Shown here in pieces: positions 16,551-25,298 of a DNA stretch of 64,000 bases (positions within the stretch are counted from its first letter, which is position 1; every line of letters starts with the position of its first letter). A program made the translations under genes and the position numbers. The notes beneath the pieces are model-generated. The model ran no database searches, was not told where the DNA came from, and was given only the letters and a program-made list of their open reading frames with translations. The DNA comes from Coriobacteriaceae bacterium (GTDB lineage Bacteria > Actinomycetota > Coriobacteriia > Coriobacteriales > Coriobacteriaceae): NCBI GenBank assembly GCA_902399975.1, contig CABOHA010000001.1:1017397-1081396 (forward strand), given 5' to 3'.

Positions 16551-16592
16551 AAAACCACCACAAAGGGGACAGGCACCTTTTGTGGTGGTTTT
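16551..16592. terminator. Bidirectional terminator, copy 2 of the repeated hairpin
   Basis: Arms AAAACCACCACAAAGG and CCTTTTGTGGTGGTTTT, then a T run. The unit, including its loop GGGACAGGCA, equals the reverse complement of the hairpin at 8911-8951 almost base for base. Confidence 0.85.
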
Positions 16593-17053
16593 TTATTGCT
16601 CCACCATTCAGTTCGTACTCGAACCCGGTTCTTTACGAGAAAGGGTTCGGATACGTTTTTTGTTTATCGGAAATTCTACGGAAGGACTACTCGGAACGGT
16701 AAACAGGAACGAACAAAGGCAGGGTATCATCGTGGTGATGGTATCCTGCCTTTTGTTTTGCGGGATCAAGGTCGCTTTGTGCGAACTTGATCGCCACTTA
16801 TATGGCGCATTGATGGCAATTGCTTCGTACGTACATACCGGGAGCCTGTACACCCCTGGCAAGGCGTAACACACTAGACTTTGTTCCAAAGTCCGTGTGC
16901 TAAGAGGGCAGGCCCCTTAGAATTCCTGTGGAGTGTGTACGCACGTACGCTGGAAAACGGCAAAATTTCGCTATATCAGGGCGTTCTTCCATTGGAGAGT
17001 ATGGTATACACGGCTTAGTTCAACAAATTAGAATTTATATATAAAGGAGAATA
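16593..17053. other. Gene-free stretch at the edge of the S51 islet
   Basis: I see no credible gene. It holds a possible hairpin GAACCC...GGGTTC followed by a T-rich tract (16620-16665), a strong plus-strand terminator-like hairpin at 16715-16754, and an inverted repeat ACTTTG/CAAAGT inside ACACAC...GTGTG at about 16869-16901. Composition falls toward the AT-rich S51 gene, so at least the right half probably arrived with it. Confidence 0.5.
16715..16762 (+). terminator. Terminator-like hairpin
   Basis: Stem AAAGGCAGGGTATCATC / GATGGTATCCTGCCTTT with a short loop and a following TTTTGTTTT. No gene ends just upstream, so it may be a relic of the imported segment. Confidence 0.6.
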
Positions 17054-17659
17054 GTGATGAAACTGTTTTTATGTTCTCACTTTTCAAGTGTAGGAAGTCT
17101 GATAAAGGAAGAAATTGAAAATAAAAAAGTCGCATTTATTCCAACAGCTTCGCTGCGTGAAGGCTACACCGGTTATGTCGGCTCGGCTCGAAAATTATTC
17201 AAAAAGTTGGGAGCAATCGTAACTGAAATTGATATTTCAACGGAGGCTTATTCAACGATACAGTCTCTTTTTGAAGATGCGGATGTGATCTATTTTACCG
17301 GCGGAAATTCTTTTTTCCTTATAGACCAGCTCCGTAAAACGGGAACGGATGAGCTGTTGAAGAAAGAATTGGCAAAGGGAAAACTGATGATTGGTGAATC
17401 GGCAGGTGCGATTGTATGCGCTCCAAGCATCCAATATATCGAGCAAATGGATGAAATGCCGGAGGACTACTCACAAGAAGATGATTCAGGGCTTTATTTG
17501 ATTGATTTCTATGTTCTTCCGCATTATCTCACAGCACCATTTAAGAAAGTTACCGAGAAAATAATGGCTGAGTTTTCGGATTTGAATCTATGCCCAATTA
17601 ACAACCGTCAGGGAATTGTAATTGATGGTGAAGGTTCAAAGGTAATTTGCAAAGACTAA
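17054..17659 (+). CDS. Peptidase S51 (dipeptidase E-like) family protein
   Basis: 201 aa. Members are serine peptidases with a glutamine-amidotransferase-like fold; PepE cleaves Asp-X dipeptides. Seen here: VAFIPTASLREGY (about residues 27-39), VIYFTGGNSFFLID (about 76-89), nucleophile elbow IGESAGAIV (Ser at about 117) and a His in DFYVLPHYLTAP (about 155). The ribosome-binding site is AAAGGAG. GC content is about 40%, far below the backbone, and the gene lies between a stray terminator hairpin and transposase/recombinase remnants, so it was probably acquired horizontally. The in-frame ATG at 17057 is an alternative start. Confidence 0.85.
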   Translation: MMKLFLCSHFSSVGSLIKEEIENKKVAFIPTASLREGYTGYVGSARKLFKKLGAIVTEIDISTEAYSTIQSLFEDADVIYFTGGNSFFLIDQLRKTGTDELLKKELAKGKLMIGESAGAIVCAPSIQYIEQMDEMPEDYSQEDDSGLYLIDFYVLPHYLTAPFKKVTEKIMAEFSDLNLCPINNRQGIVIDGEGSKVICKD

Positions 17660-17774
17660 TTTGAAAATTCCAGTTAGCTGTACTCGTTCCTAGCAGGGTT
17701 TGGGGCAGGCACGCCCCAACAAGAAGCTGTCCCAAAGGGGCAAGAATGGGGACTGCGGATGATTTCATGGACCG

Positions 17775-18003
17775 TCACGCGGCCCTTCCCAGCGCGGAGC
17801 GGAACTCAGCCGGCGTGCGGCCACCGAGCGCATCGCTGCGCCTCTCCGTATTATATCGACCGATCCAGCCCCCGAGCTCCTCGATGAAGCGGGCGGGGGG
17901 TCCAGTCCGACCAGTCCCGGCCGTGCCAGAACTCCTTCTTGAGCAGGCCGAAGAAGCCCTCCATCGCCGCGTTGTCCGGGCTGCAGCCCTTTGCGGACTG
18001 GAT
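17775..18003 (-). pseudogene. IS3-family transposase (OrfB) C-terminal remnant with frameshift
   Basis: Reading leftwards, one frame gives SAKGCSPDNAAMEGFFGLLK, the integrase-core block of IS3-family OrfB that contains the catalytic Glu. After a run of Cs near 17898 the frame shifts and continues as FIEELGGWIGRYNTERRSD and LGGRTPAEFRSALG to TGA at 17775. The first two catalytic Asp residues and all of OrfA are missing. It is an inactive fragment. I found no flanking inverted repeats. Confidence 0.8.
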
Positions 18004-18116
18004 TGGCTACACTGATGTGGACAGTTCCGGGAGGGGCGCAAGAGACGGGAAGGCCGCGTGCGCGTTCCTGCGCGAGGGCCGCGGGGAGGGGCTGCCTGGG
18101 TACGGCGCCTGTCAAC

Positions 18117-18251
18117 TCGGTCTACGTCTTTGATGACCGGGTCGTACTCAATATCAACTTCACGGATGATGCCAAAACGGTCACCCGTGAGGAAGTGCTG
18201 GGTTCGAGTGCTATGGACAATGCTCCAGCATGCTGGGATCGAACTCGCTAG
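18117..18251 (+). pseudogene. C-terminal remnant of a large serine recombinase
   Basis: The plus frame from about 18117 reads NSVYVFDDRVVLNINFTDDA and then KTVTREEVLGSS before a stop at 18249. This strand pattern (VYVFDD...NF.D..KT.T.EE) is the extreme C-terminus of large serine recombinases of integrative elements. All catalytic parts are missing. It adjoins the IS3 remnant and may mark the end of a lost mobile element. The assignment rests on pattern memory only. Confidence 0.55.
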
Positions 18252-18672
18252 CCGGAATCACACGGTACCCGTGACGCAGCAACAGATCGACGAAAACGCC
18301 GTTGCCCGCTGTAAGGGTGCCGCTGAATGTTCCGTCGTAGATGCGGCCCGCGCCGCACGAGGGACTACGGTCCTGCAAGATGCACGCAGCGATCTCGGAC
18401 GGGCCGCCAAAGTGCTCGCACATATCGAGCGCGCGTTGGGCACCATGGCGAAACTCGCGATCAACCGACACGCCCTCGCGGGTGCGAACCTCACAGCCCA
18501 CGATCTCGGACGGGTCGCGCGGCGTGGGCAGACCGCCAAAAACCTCGGGGCATACGAGGAGCACCTCGGTCCCCGTACGCTCGCAAGCCTCGACCAACGC
18601 GCGGTGGTAATTGTCGAGCCCGTTATACTTGCAGCTCTCGCCCATCAAACAGGCGCTTACCACGATCTTCAT
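18211..18672 (-). CDS. DUF523 family protein
   Basis: 153 aa from ATG 18672 (MKIVVSACLMGESCKYNG), which has GAGAGG about seven bases upstream; the ATG at 18678 is an alternative. The family pattern is complete: CLMGESCKYNG (about residues 8-18), VCPEVFGGLPTPRDPSEI (about 43-60) and ILQDRSPSCG (about 96-105), with conserved cysteines that could bind a metal or cluster. The function of DUF523 is not established. The gene overlaps the recombinase remnant on the other strand at its 3' end and follows the ftsH terminator. Confidence 0.85.
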   Translation of the reverse strand: MKIVVSACLMGESCKYNGLDNYHRALVEACERTGTEVLLVCPEVFGGLPTPRDPSEIVGCEVRTREGVSVDREFRHGAQRALDMCEHFGGPSEIAACILQDRSPSCGAGRIYDGTFSGTLTAGNGVFVDLLLRHGYRVIPASEFDPSMLEHCP

Positions 18673-18693
18673 TTCCATCCCTCTCAAGCAAAA

Positions 18694-18726
18694 CGCCCCA
18701 TTTGAGAAAGCTGCTCAAATGGGGCG
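18694..18726 (-). terminator. Terminator after ftsH
   Basis: Perfect 13-bp stem CGCCCCATTTGAG / CTCAAATGGGGCG with GTTTTGC on the minus strand, 28 bases after the ftsH stop. Confidence 0.85.
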
Positions 18727-18753
18727 TCGGCGTTTACTGGCTCGGCCGCGGCT

Positions 18754-20661
18754 TTACTGCTGCTTTGGCATCAGTGGATTCTCGCGCGTGAGGAGATTCA
18801 TGAACTCCTCGCCCGTGATCGTCTCCTTCTTGTACAGATAACGAGCCAGCTCATGGAGCTTAAACTTGTTCTCCTTGAGGATCTGCAGGGCGCGGTCGTG
18901 CGCATCCTCAATCAGCTTGGCGACGATCGCGTCGACGCGCTCGGCCGTACCGGGGGCACAGGTGAGCGACGTGTCCTGGTTGAGGTAGGCATTCTGAACG
19001 GTACCGAGCGCCATCATGCCAAACTCTTCGGACATACCAAAGCGCGTCACCATGTTGCGGGCGAGCTTGGTGGCCTGCTCGATATCGTTGGCGGCGCCGG
19101 TCGTCATCTCGCCAAAGATAAGCTCCTCGGCTGCACGGCCACCGCAATAGACAGCGAGCTTGTCCAGGACTTCCTGGCGCGTGGTCAGGAAGCGCTCATC
19201 CTCCTCGACCTGCATGGTGTAGCCCAGAGCACCGCTCGTACGCGGCACGATGGTGATCTTGGTAACCGGCGCAGAACCCTTCTGGCGGGCGGCAACGATG
19301 GCATGGCCGATCTCGTGATAGGACACGACCTGTTTCTCGTGGTCGGACAGAACCGTGGACTTACGCTGCTGGCCGGCGATGACGACCTCCACCGACTCCT
19401 CAAAGTCATCCTGAGTCGCGCGCTTGCGACCCTCGCGGACGGCACGCAGCGCGCCCTCGTTGATGATATTGGCCAGGTCGGCGCCCGAGGCACCGGGCGT
19501 GGCGCGGGCAATCGCGGTCAGGTCGATCGGCGGCTGCGTCTTCACGCTCTTGGCATGCAGCTCAAGAATGTTCTTACGTCCGGTCAGGTCGGGCAGCTCA
19601 ACGGGGATGCGGCGGTCAAAACGACCGGGGCGCAACAGGGCGGGATCGAGGCTGTCGGGACGGTTGGTTGCGGCAAGCACAACGATACCCTTGTGGTTAT
19701 CGAAGCCGTCCATCTCGGTCAGCAGCTGGTTGAGCGTCTGCTCGCGCTCGTCGTTGCCGCTAAAGCCACCGCCGTCACGCTTCTTACCGATGGTATCGAT
19801 CTCATCGATAAAGACGATACACGGGGCCTTTTCCTTGGCCTGCTTAAACAGATCGCGCACCTTGGCAGCGCCACGGCCGACGAACATCTCGACGAACTCA
19901 GAACCAGAAATACTAAAGAACGGAACACCAGCTTCGCCGGCCACAGCCTTGGCAAGCAGGGTCTTACCAGTGCCCGGAGGGCCCACAAGAAGAGCGCCGC
20001 GCGGCAGCTTGGCGCCGATCTCCTCGTAGCGCTGCGGCTTCTCCAGAAAGTCGACGACCTCCTTGAGGGACTCCTTGGCCTCTTCCTGGCCGGCGACGTC
20101 CTTAAAGGTCACGCCCACGTCCTTGGAGGCGATCACGCGCGCGCCGGACTTACCCAATCCGCCGCCGCCAAAACCACCGCCGCCAAAGTTCATCGACGGG
20201 CCGTCATCGCCCATAGCCTTCTTCATGCGGCGGTTGAGCCACCAGCCAATCAGGAAGAAAATCGCCATGGGAAGAATGAGCGTAATCAGGTAGTAGGTCA
20301 TCAGGCCCGAGCTCTTGTCGGGAACGACCGACTCCAGCGAAGCGCCAGACTCAAGCACGCGATCGGTAAAGCCCGCGTCATTCGGCACACCGGTCGTCTT
20401 GTAGGCGATGTTCTCGTCCTCGCCCTTTTTAGTGTAATAAATCGTGTAATCGTCAGTGTTGTACTCGACCTTGTCGACGCTCTTCTTATCAAGCGCTTTG
20501 ACAAACGTCGAGTAATCGGTCTTCGTAATCTGCTGCGTGTGACCGATGTTGGGGAACAGAACGGTCGAGAGCACGAGGTAGACGACGAAGGCGATGAGCA
20601 CGTAGAGAATCATATTCCGTCTACGTTTGTTGTCATCCATCTCCATCTGCTTGAACTCCAT
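18754..20661 (-). CDS. ftsH: ATP-dependent zinc metalloprotease FtsH
   Basis: Membrane-anchored AAA+ protease that degrades misfolded membrane and regulatory proteins. 635 aa: helix 1 at about residues 17-35, an extracytoplasmic domain, helix 2 at about 115-135, a Gly-rich linker ([12 protein letters not shown]), Walker A GPPGTGKT (about 224), Walker [14 protein letters not shown] region, and zinc motif HEIGH (about 452) with the third ligand Glu/Asp in the following helix. The start is either ATG 20661 or ATG 20646. It diverges from the adenosyltransferase gene and ends at a strong terminator. Confidence 0.96.
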   Translation of the reverse strand: MEFKQMEMDDNKRRRNMILYVLIAFVVYLVLSTVLFPNIGHTQQITKTDYSTFVKALDKKSVDKVEYNTDDYTIYYTKKGEDENIAYKTTGVPNDAGFTDRVLESGASLESVVPDKSSGLMTYYLITLILPMAIFFLIGWWLNRRMKKAMGDDGPSMNFGGGGFGGGGLGKSGARVIASKDVGVTFKDVAGQEEAKESLKEVVDFLEKPQRYEEIGAKLPRGALLVGPPGTGKTLLAKAVAGEAGVPFFSISGSEFVEMFVGRGAAKVRDLFKQAKEKAPCIVFIDEIDTIGKKRDGGGFSGNDEREQTLNQLLTEMDGFDNHKGIVVLAATNRPDSLDPALLRPGRFDRRIPVELPDLTGRKNILELHAKSVKTQPPIDLTAIARATPGASGADLANIINEGALRAVREGRKRATQDDFEESVEVVIAGQQRKSTVLSDHEKQVVSYHEIGHAIVAARQKGSAPVTKITIVPRTSGALGYTMQVEEDERFLTTRQEVLDKLAVYCGGRAAEELIFGEMTTGAANDIEQATKLARNMVTRFGMSEEFGMMALGTVQNAYLNQDTSLTCAPGTAERVDAIVAKLIEDAHDRALQILKENKFKLHELARYLYKKETITGEEFMNLLTRENPLMPKQQ

Positions 20662-20738
20662 CTACTGGGGTTGATAATGCTTTCTAGAATACCCAACCCG
20701 AGCGACGATAAACCGACGCCGGGCACGAAAGGACAGAG

Positions 20739-21224
20739 ATGGCATCACTGGAAGTCGGCAAGGTTCAGATCTACACGGGCGACGGCAAGGGCAAGACGAC
20801 GGCTGCGCTGGGGCTTGCACTGCGCGCCAGGGGCTATGGACTTAACGTGCTTATGCTGCAGTTTGCCAAGAAGCTGCACTGCGCCGAGCATGATGCGGCG
20901 CCCCGTTTAGGTCTGCGCATCGTACAAGCCGACCGCGACACGCCCGAAGCCTGTGCCGCACAGATCATGGAGCTGGCGCGCGAGCAGATATCACAGGTCG
21001 ACGTTCTGATTTTGGATGAACTCGGCGAGGCCATGCGACGGGGCTTTGTAACGCGCGAAGATGTCGAAGCGTTGATCGCGATGAAACCAACCACCACGGA
21101 GCTCGTGCTCACCGGCCGCGGCCTGCTGCCCCTCGCCGACCTTGCCGACCTAGTTACCGAAATGCGCCCCGTCAAACACTACTTCGACGAAGGCCTCCTA
21201 GCCCGCCAAGGCATCGAATACTAA
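20739..21224 (+). CDS. Corrinoid adenosyltransferase, CobO/BtuR family
   Basis: 161 aa. Transfers adenosyl from ATP to cob(I)alamin or its precursors. The P-loop GDGKGKTTAALGLALRARG (about residues 15-33) is the family signature, followed by VDVLILDELGEAMRRG (about 88-103) and TELVLTGRG. It is somewhat shorter than CobA/BtuR (about 196 aa), lacking part of the N-terminal helix. The ribosome-binding site is AAAGGAC. It is monocistronic here and no other cobalamin genes lie in the window; it may serve salvage or a dedicated B12 enzyme. Confidence 0.85.
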   Translation: MASLEVGKVQIYTGDGKGKTTAALGLALRARGYGLNVLMLQFAKKLHCAEHDAAPRLGLRIVQADRDTPEACAAQIMELAREQISQVDVLILDELGEAMRRGFVTREDVEALIAMKPTTTELVLTGRGLLPLADLADLVTEMRPVKHYFDEGLLARQGIEY

Positions 21225-21256
21225 TTGATCCGAAAGGGACGGAGGAAAACGGATCA

Positions 21257-22606
21257 TTAGGCGGTGGCGCGGCCGAGCCAGTTGCCGCTGTGGTGGTAGA
21301 TGGTAAACATCGTGGCCGTGATGAGCCAGGTTACGGGGTAAACCAGCAGCAGGTGCTCAAGCGACGGATCGAACGGCATAATCGCAAACACCCAGATCAC
21401 CCTGAGCACGACGGTGCCAAAAATCGTGAGCATCATAGGCTGGAAGCTCACGCCAGCGCCGCGGATGGAGCCGGACGCGTTTTCGATAATCGAGAAGATC
21501 GCGTAGAACGGCGCGATGAAATGAAGAATCGTCGTGGTGTAGGCCGAAATCGAAGCATCGTCGACAAACAGACGCGACAACGGACCCGAGAACACCAGTA
21601 GCACGGCAGACAGGCCACCAATGAGCATAAACGACAGCACAAGCGACGTATGGTAGCCCTTGCGCATGCGCTCGTAGTTGCGCGCGCCAAAGTTCTGTGC
21701 CGAGAACGTGGTGATCGAAACGCCAAGCGCCTCGGTAACCATCCAGACAATGCCATCCAAACGGCCCGAAAGACCCCACGCCGTGGTGACATCGGCACCA
21801 AACGAGTTGACCGACACCTGAATCAAAACGTTGGAAATCGAATACGCAGCAGACTGAAAGCCAAGCGGCAGACCACACGAGATCATGCTCTTACAAATGC
21901 CAGGATCAATGCAGAGTTTGGACAGTGAAAGCCGCCACGCACCCGGAGCGTGCATCATACGAATCACGATCATCGTGGCGTTGGAGCAAATGGTCAGCGC
22001 CACCGCGATGCCGCAGCCCAGAGCCTCCATATGAAGCACGGCAACGAAGATGACATCCAGCACCGCATTAACAAGGCAGCCGGAAGCAATGATCACAGCA
22101 GGACCGCGTGTGTCGCCCACGGCGCGCAGCAGCGCCGTTCCCATATTGAGCAGCAGCGCCGCAAACATGGCGGCAAAGTAGCAACGGGCATACGCCACAC
22201 CCTCGGCCAGCAGCTCATGCGGTGTATTCATCAGCACAAGCATCGGCTCGACAAACACCATGCCCAGAATGGAAATGACAATGCCGCCCACCAGCGCGAG
22301 CGTCATGGCCGTATGGACCGATCGGCTCAAGCGCTCGTCATCGTGCTGACCAAAAAACTGGCCGGTAATAACGGCACATCCAGCACCAACACCGACGCAA
22401 AAACCAATGCAGAGCTCCGTAAGCACCATCGTGGCCTGAATGCCACCCAGCGCAAGCTTGCCGCCAAACTGACCGACGATATAGGTACCGATAAGCGTGT
22501 ATGCCTGCTGAAAGAACGAACTAAAGAAGATGGGGACGCACAGCGACAGCAGCTGCTGCCAAATAACGCCCTGCGTTACATCGATAGCCGTAGATTTCTT
22601 AGCCAC
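21257..22606 (-). CDS. MATE family multidrug/sodium antiporter
   Basis: 449 aa from GTG 22606 (VAKKSTAIDVTQGVIWQQ), chosen because GGGGAGG lies just upstream; the longer frame to 22639 adds unlikely residues. About 12 transmembrane helices in two similar halves, with MATE-type segments (IFFSSFFQQAYTLIGTYIVG near residue 30, GTALLRAVGDTRGP near 138, SAQNFGARNYERMRKG near 262). Members extrude cationic compounds using Na+ or H+ gradients. The substrate is unknown. It converges with the adenosyltransferase gene, with 32 bases between stops. Confidence 0.88.
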   Translation of the reverse strand: MAKKSTAIDVTQGVIWQQLLSLCVPIFFSSFFQQAYTLIGTYIVGQFGGKLALGGIQATMVLTELCIGFCVGVGAGCAVITGQFFGQHDDERLSRSVHTAMTLALVGGIVISILGMVFVEPMLVLMNTPHELLAEGVAYARCYFAAMFAALLLNMGTALLRAVGDTRGPAVIIASGCLVNAVLDVIFVAVLHMEALGCGIAVALTICSNATMIVIRMMHAPGAWRLSLSKLCIDPGICKSMISCGLPLGFQSAAYSISNVLIQVSVNSFGADVTTAWGLSGRLDGIVWMVTEALGVSITTFSAQNFGARNYERMRKGYHTSLVLSFMLIGGLSAVLLVFSGPLSRLFVDDASISAYTTTILHFIAPFYAIFSIIENASGSIRGAGVSFQPMMLTIFGTVVLRVIWVFAIMPFDPSLEHLLLVYPVTWLITATMFTIYHHSGNWLGRATA

Positions 22607-22731
22607 ACGCCCTCCCCACCAGCGTACGTCAAACAACAAAACGGCACTTTAAAACGAAAGCCAAAACCAGCTTAGCACCGACCGACGTCGGCCGAAACGT
22701 CCCGAACCAGAGCCCGGTGCGAAATATCTGC

Positions 22732-23646
22732 CTAGTGATACAGCCCCGGCTGGTAGTGGTACTCGTTGCTCACATGCGGGCACAGTTGCCAAAAGGCGAC
22801 GGCACTCGCAGCGGCAACGTTGAGTGAATCGACCCCGTGCGCCATCGGAATGCGCGCGGCTCGGTCGCAGCCGGCAATGGTCTTGGTGCCCAAGCCGGCA
22901 CCCTCGGTACCCATAAAGATCGCTAGGCGGTCAATCTCCTGCAGCACGGGATCGTCCAGCGACACCGAATCATCCGTCAACGCCATGGCGGCACACGAAA
23001 AGCCGGCATCGTGCAGCGCCGCCAGTCCATCATGCGGCCATACGCGCGCCTCGCTGCCAATGCGCGTCCAGGGCACCTGGAACACCGTGCCCATGCTCAC
23101 GCGGGCCGAGCGACGGTACAGCGGGTCACAGCAAGTGGGGCTCACCAAAATGCCATCGACGTTCAGCGCAGCCGCCGAGCGGAAAATCGCGCCGACATTG
23201 GTGTGGTCGACAATGCCCTCGAGCACGCACACGCGCACCGGGCGCTCACCCGCCGCCTCGACGACGCCACTCAAGAACTCGGCTACCGGAATCTGGCGTG
23301 GACGACGGAATGCCGCGAGCGCACCGCGCGTCACGTTAAAACCCGTCAGCTGCTCCATGAGCTCCATGGAGGCAACGAACACCGGGGCCGGACCCGCGCC
23401 CTCGCGCACAACCAGGCGCTCAAACAGCGGCATCATCTGATCGAGCCAGCGTTCGCCCAAAAGAAAGCTCACCGGCTCGTATCCGGCACGCACCGCACGC
23501 TCGATGACCTTGGCGCTCTCGGCGATAAAAATGCCCTTCTGCGGCTCCAGCACGCAGCGAAGCTCACGCTCGGTCAGTCGCACGTAGGCATCGAGCCGCT
23601 CGTCCTCGAGCGAATCGATTCGCAGCACCTCAACGGCATCAGTCAT
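22732..23646 (-). CDS. TrmH/SpoU-family RNA 2'-O-methyltransferase
   Basis: 304 aa from ATG 23646 (MTDAVEVLRIDSL). SPOUT-fold enzyme that methylates the 2'-OH of tRNA or rRNA ribose. Motif 1 is VDHTNVGAIFRSAAAL (about residues 158-173), motif 2 is AIFMGTEGAGL (about 254-264) and motif 3 is IPMAHGVDSLNVAAASAVAF (about 277-296). The N-terminal substrate-binding domain carries GIFIAESAKVIERAV. Target nucleotide unknown. The ribosome-binding site is poor (GAAGGG about 13 bases away), so an upstream start is possible. Confidence 0.88.
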   Translation of the reverse strand: MTDAVEVLRIDSLEDERLDAYVRLTERELRCVLEPQKGIFIAESAKVIERAVRAGYEPVSFLLGERWLDQMMPLFERLVVREGAGPAPVFVASMELMEQLTGFNVTRGALAAFRRPRQIPVAEFLSGVVEAAGERPVRVCVLEGIVDHTNVGAIFRSAAALNVDGILVSPTCCDPLYRRSARVSMGTVFQVPWTRIGSEARVWPHDGLAALHDAGFSCAAMALTDDSVSLDDPVLQEIDRLAIFMGTEGAGLGTKTIAGCDRAARIPMAHGVDSLNVAAASAVAFWQLCPHVSNEYHYQPGLYH

Positions 23647-23755
23647 AGCAGCCAGCCCGCACCCTTCTTTACAGCACATCTATACCAAACGAGGCGACGC
23701 TAAGCGCCGCCCCTCAATCATTCCAACCCGATAATACCGTGGGCAAATAGGAGAT

Positions 23756-24274
23756 TTACGCCTCAACGCGACGATACGTCACGAACTCATAATCGAGGCC
23801 TTCGTCACCCTCGCCCGCAGCAATCGTGGCAACCCCTTCGCGCCGCGCAACTTCCCACGCGGGATCGGCGTCCAAGTCGGGAAAGTACGTGTCCACGGGA
23901 TGGACGCAGTGGTCATGCGTGACCTCGGCCTCCACGCAGTACGGCAAAAACTGCCGATAGACATCGCCGCCGCCGATCACCCAGGCAACGGGCTCATCGG
24001 CAACCGCGGCGAGCGCCTCGCCGATACTATGCACCACGTCGACACCTTCGGGCGAAAAATCCTCGTCGCGCGTGAGCACGATATTGCGACGATTCTTGAG
24101 CGGCCGTGCGCCGGGAAAACTCAGCAGGGTCTTGCGCCCCATAATAACCGGGCAACCTTTGGTGCACGCCACAAAATGACGCATGTCGGCACGGTTGGAC
24201 ACCACCATGTCGCCCTCGCACCCAATACCCCAGTCATCGCACACGGCGACAATGGCAGAAAGCTTACACGTCAT
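23756..24274 (-). CDS. folA: Dihydrofolate reductase
   Basis: Reduces dihydrofolate to tetrahydrofolate with NADPH. 172 aa from ATG 24274 (MTCKLSAIVAV), with AGGTGA five bases upstream. Motifs: DDWGIGCEGDMV (substrate loop), a DMRHF helix (acidic residue at about 31), PVIMGRKTLLSFPGA, NIVLTRD and WVIGGGDVYRQFLPY (about 105-119). The target of trimethoprim-type drugs. It starts 10 bases after the thyA stop, so thyA and folA form a dTMP/folate operon. Confidence 0.93.
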   Translation of the reverse strand: MTCKLSAIVAVCDDWGIGCEGDMVVSNRADMRHFVACTKGCPVIMGRKTLLSFPGARPLKNRRNIVLTRDEDFSPEGVDVVHSIGEALAAVADEPVAWVIGGGDVYRQFLPYCVEAEVTHDHCVHPVDTYFPDLDADPAWEVARREGVATIAAGEGDEGLDYEFVTYRRVEA

Positions 24275-24283
24275 GCGCGTCAC

Positions 24284-25132
24284 CTACACCGCAATGGGGA
24301 TGTTCTTGACCTGCGGGCCGTGCTCATAGCCCTCGACAATCAGGTCGTTGGTCGTAAACGCATAGAAGTCATGCACATCGGGGCTAAGCGTTACCTTAGG
24401 CGCGGCAAACTGCGGACGCTCGATAAGCTCCCGGACGATATCGACATGACGGTCGTAAATGTGGGCATCGGCAATCACATGCAGCAACTCGCCGGGAATC
24501 ATATCGACCGACTGCGCGACCATCATCAGCAAAATGGCGTACTGGCACACATTCCAGTTGTTCGCAGCCAAAATGTCCTGGCTGCGCTGGTTGAGAATCA
24601 TGTTGAGCGTCGGTTTATCATCCTGCGGGCGCTGCGTCACGTTATACGTCACGCTGTAGGCGCACGGATACAGGTGCATCTCGGACAGGTCGCTAAACAC
24701 GTAGGTATTCGTCATAATGCGGCGGCTGTACGGCGTATTCTTGAGGTCGTACAGCACGCGATCCATCTGATCGAAGTCACCCTCGGCATAATGGCTCTTC
24801 TGCCCAATCTGATACCCGTAGGCCTTGCCGATGGAGCCGGTCTCGTCGGCCCACTCATCCCAAATATGACTGTTGAGGTCATGCACGTTATTGGACTTCT
24901 TTTGATAGATCCATAGGATCTCATCCATGGCAGATTTGAGGGCCGTGCGACGCAGGGTAAGCGCCGGAAACTCCTCACGCAGGTCGTAGCGGGCCGTGAC
25001 GCCAAAGTTTTTAATGGTATAGGCAGGGGTGCCGTCCTCCCACACCGGGCGGACCTTTTGGCCCTCGGTGGTGGTGCCATGGTCCAGAATATCGCGGCAC
25101 ATGGTTACAAACTGTTGATCAGCCTTGCTCAT
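24284..25132 (-). CDS. thyA: Thymidylate synthase
   Basis: Methylates dUMP to dTMP using methylene-tetrahydrofolate. 282 aa from ATG 25132 (MSKADQQFVTMCRDIL), which follows AGGAGG; a 190-residue upstream extension of the frame is rejected. The catalytic Cys is in LYPCAYSVTYNV, where most ThyA proteins have PCH, so the neighbouring His is Ala here. Also seen: NQRSQDILAANNWNV (the phosphate-binding RS.D block) and ADAHIYDRHV. This divergent form is known in some Firmicutes and phages. Upstream of folA in one operon. Confidence 0.9.
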   Translation of the reverse strand: MSKADQQFVTMCRDILDHGTTTEGQKVRPVWEDGTPAYTIKNFGVTARYDLREEFPALTLRRTALKSAMDEILWIYQKKSNNVHDLNSHIWDEWADETGSIGKAYGYQIGQKSHYAEGDFDQMDRVLYDLKNTPYSRRIMTNTYVFSDLSEMHLYPCAYSVTYNVTQRPQDDKPTLNMILNQRSQDILAANNWNVCQYAILLMMVAQSVDMIPGELLHVIADAHIYDRHVDIVRELIERPQFAAPKVTLSPDVHDFYAFTTNDLIVEGYEHGPQVKNIPIAV

Positions 25133-25213
25133 TGACCCTCCTGTCAGTTGCCTATAAGCGAGATTCATTGTAGCCCAGGCACATGCGGCCCCACAGCCCA
25201 AACATAAGCCCAC

Positions 25214-25284
25214 AATTTCTGGCATATGCCAGAAATTCATTGCATAAATCTGCGCGTTCGCTATTCTATTGTTGACATATGTCA
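25214..25284 (+). promoter_or_regulatory. Promoter with two palindromic operators before the DUF134-NifX gene
   Basis: A perfect 24-bp palindrome at 25214-25237 (centre TGGCATATGCCA) and a 12-bp palindrome TGACATATGTCA at 25273-25284 share the core TGNCATATGNCA. Between them lies a promoter-like TTGCAT (25240-25245), 16 bases, TATTCT (25262-25267). The second palindrome would cover the transcription start, fitting repression by a dimeric helix-turn-helix protein, possibly the DUF134 domain encoded directly downstream. Confidence 0.65.
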
Positions 25285-25298
25285 GATAAGGAGAGCAC

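Noticed and set aside
16593..17053. An SRP RNA, tmRNA or RNase P RNA in the gene-free stretch
   Set aside because: No conserved core sequences of these RNAs could be found; only isolated hairpins are present.
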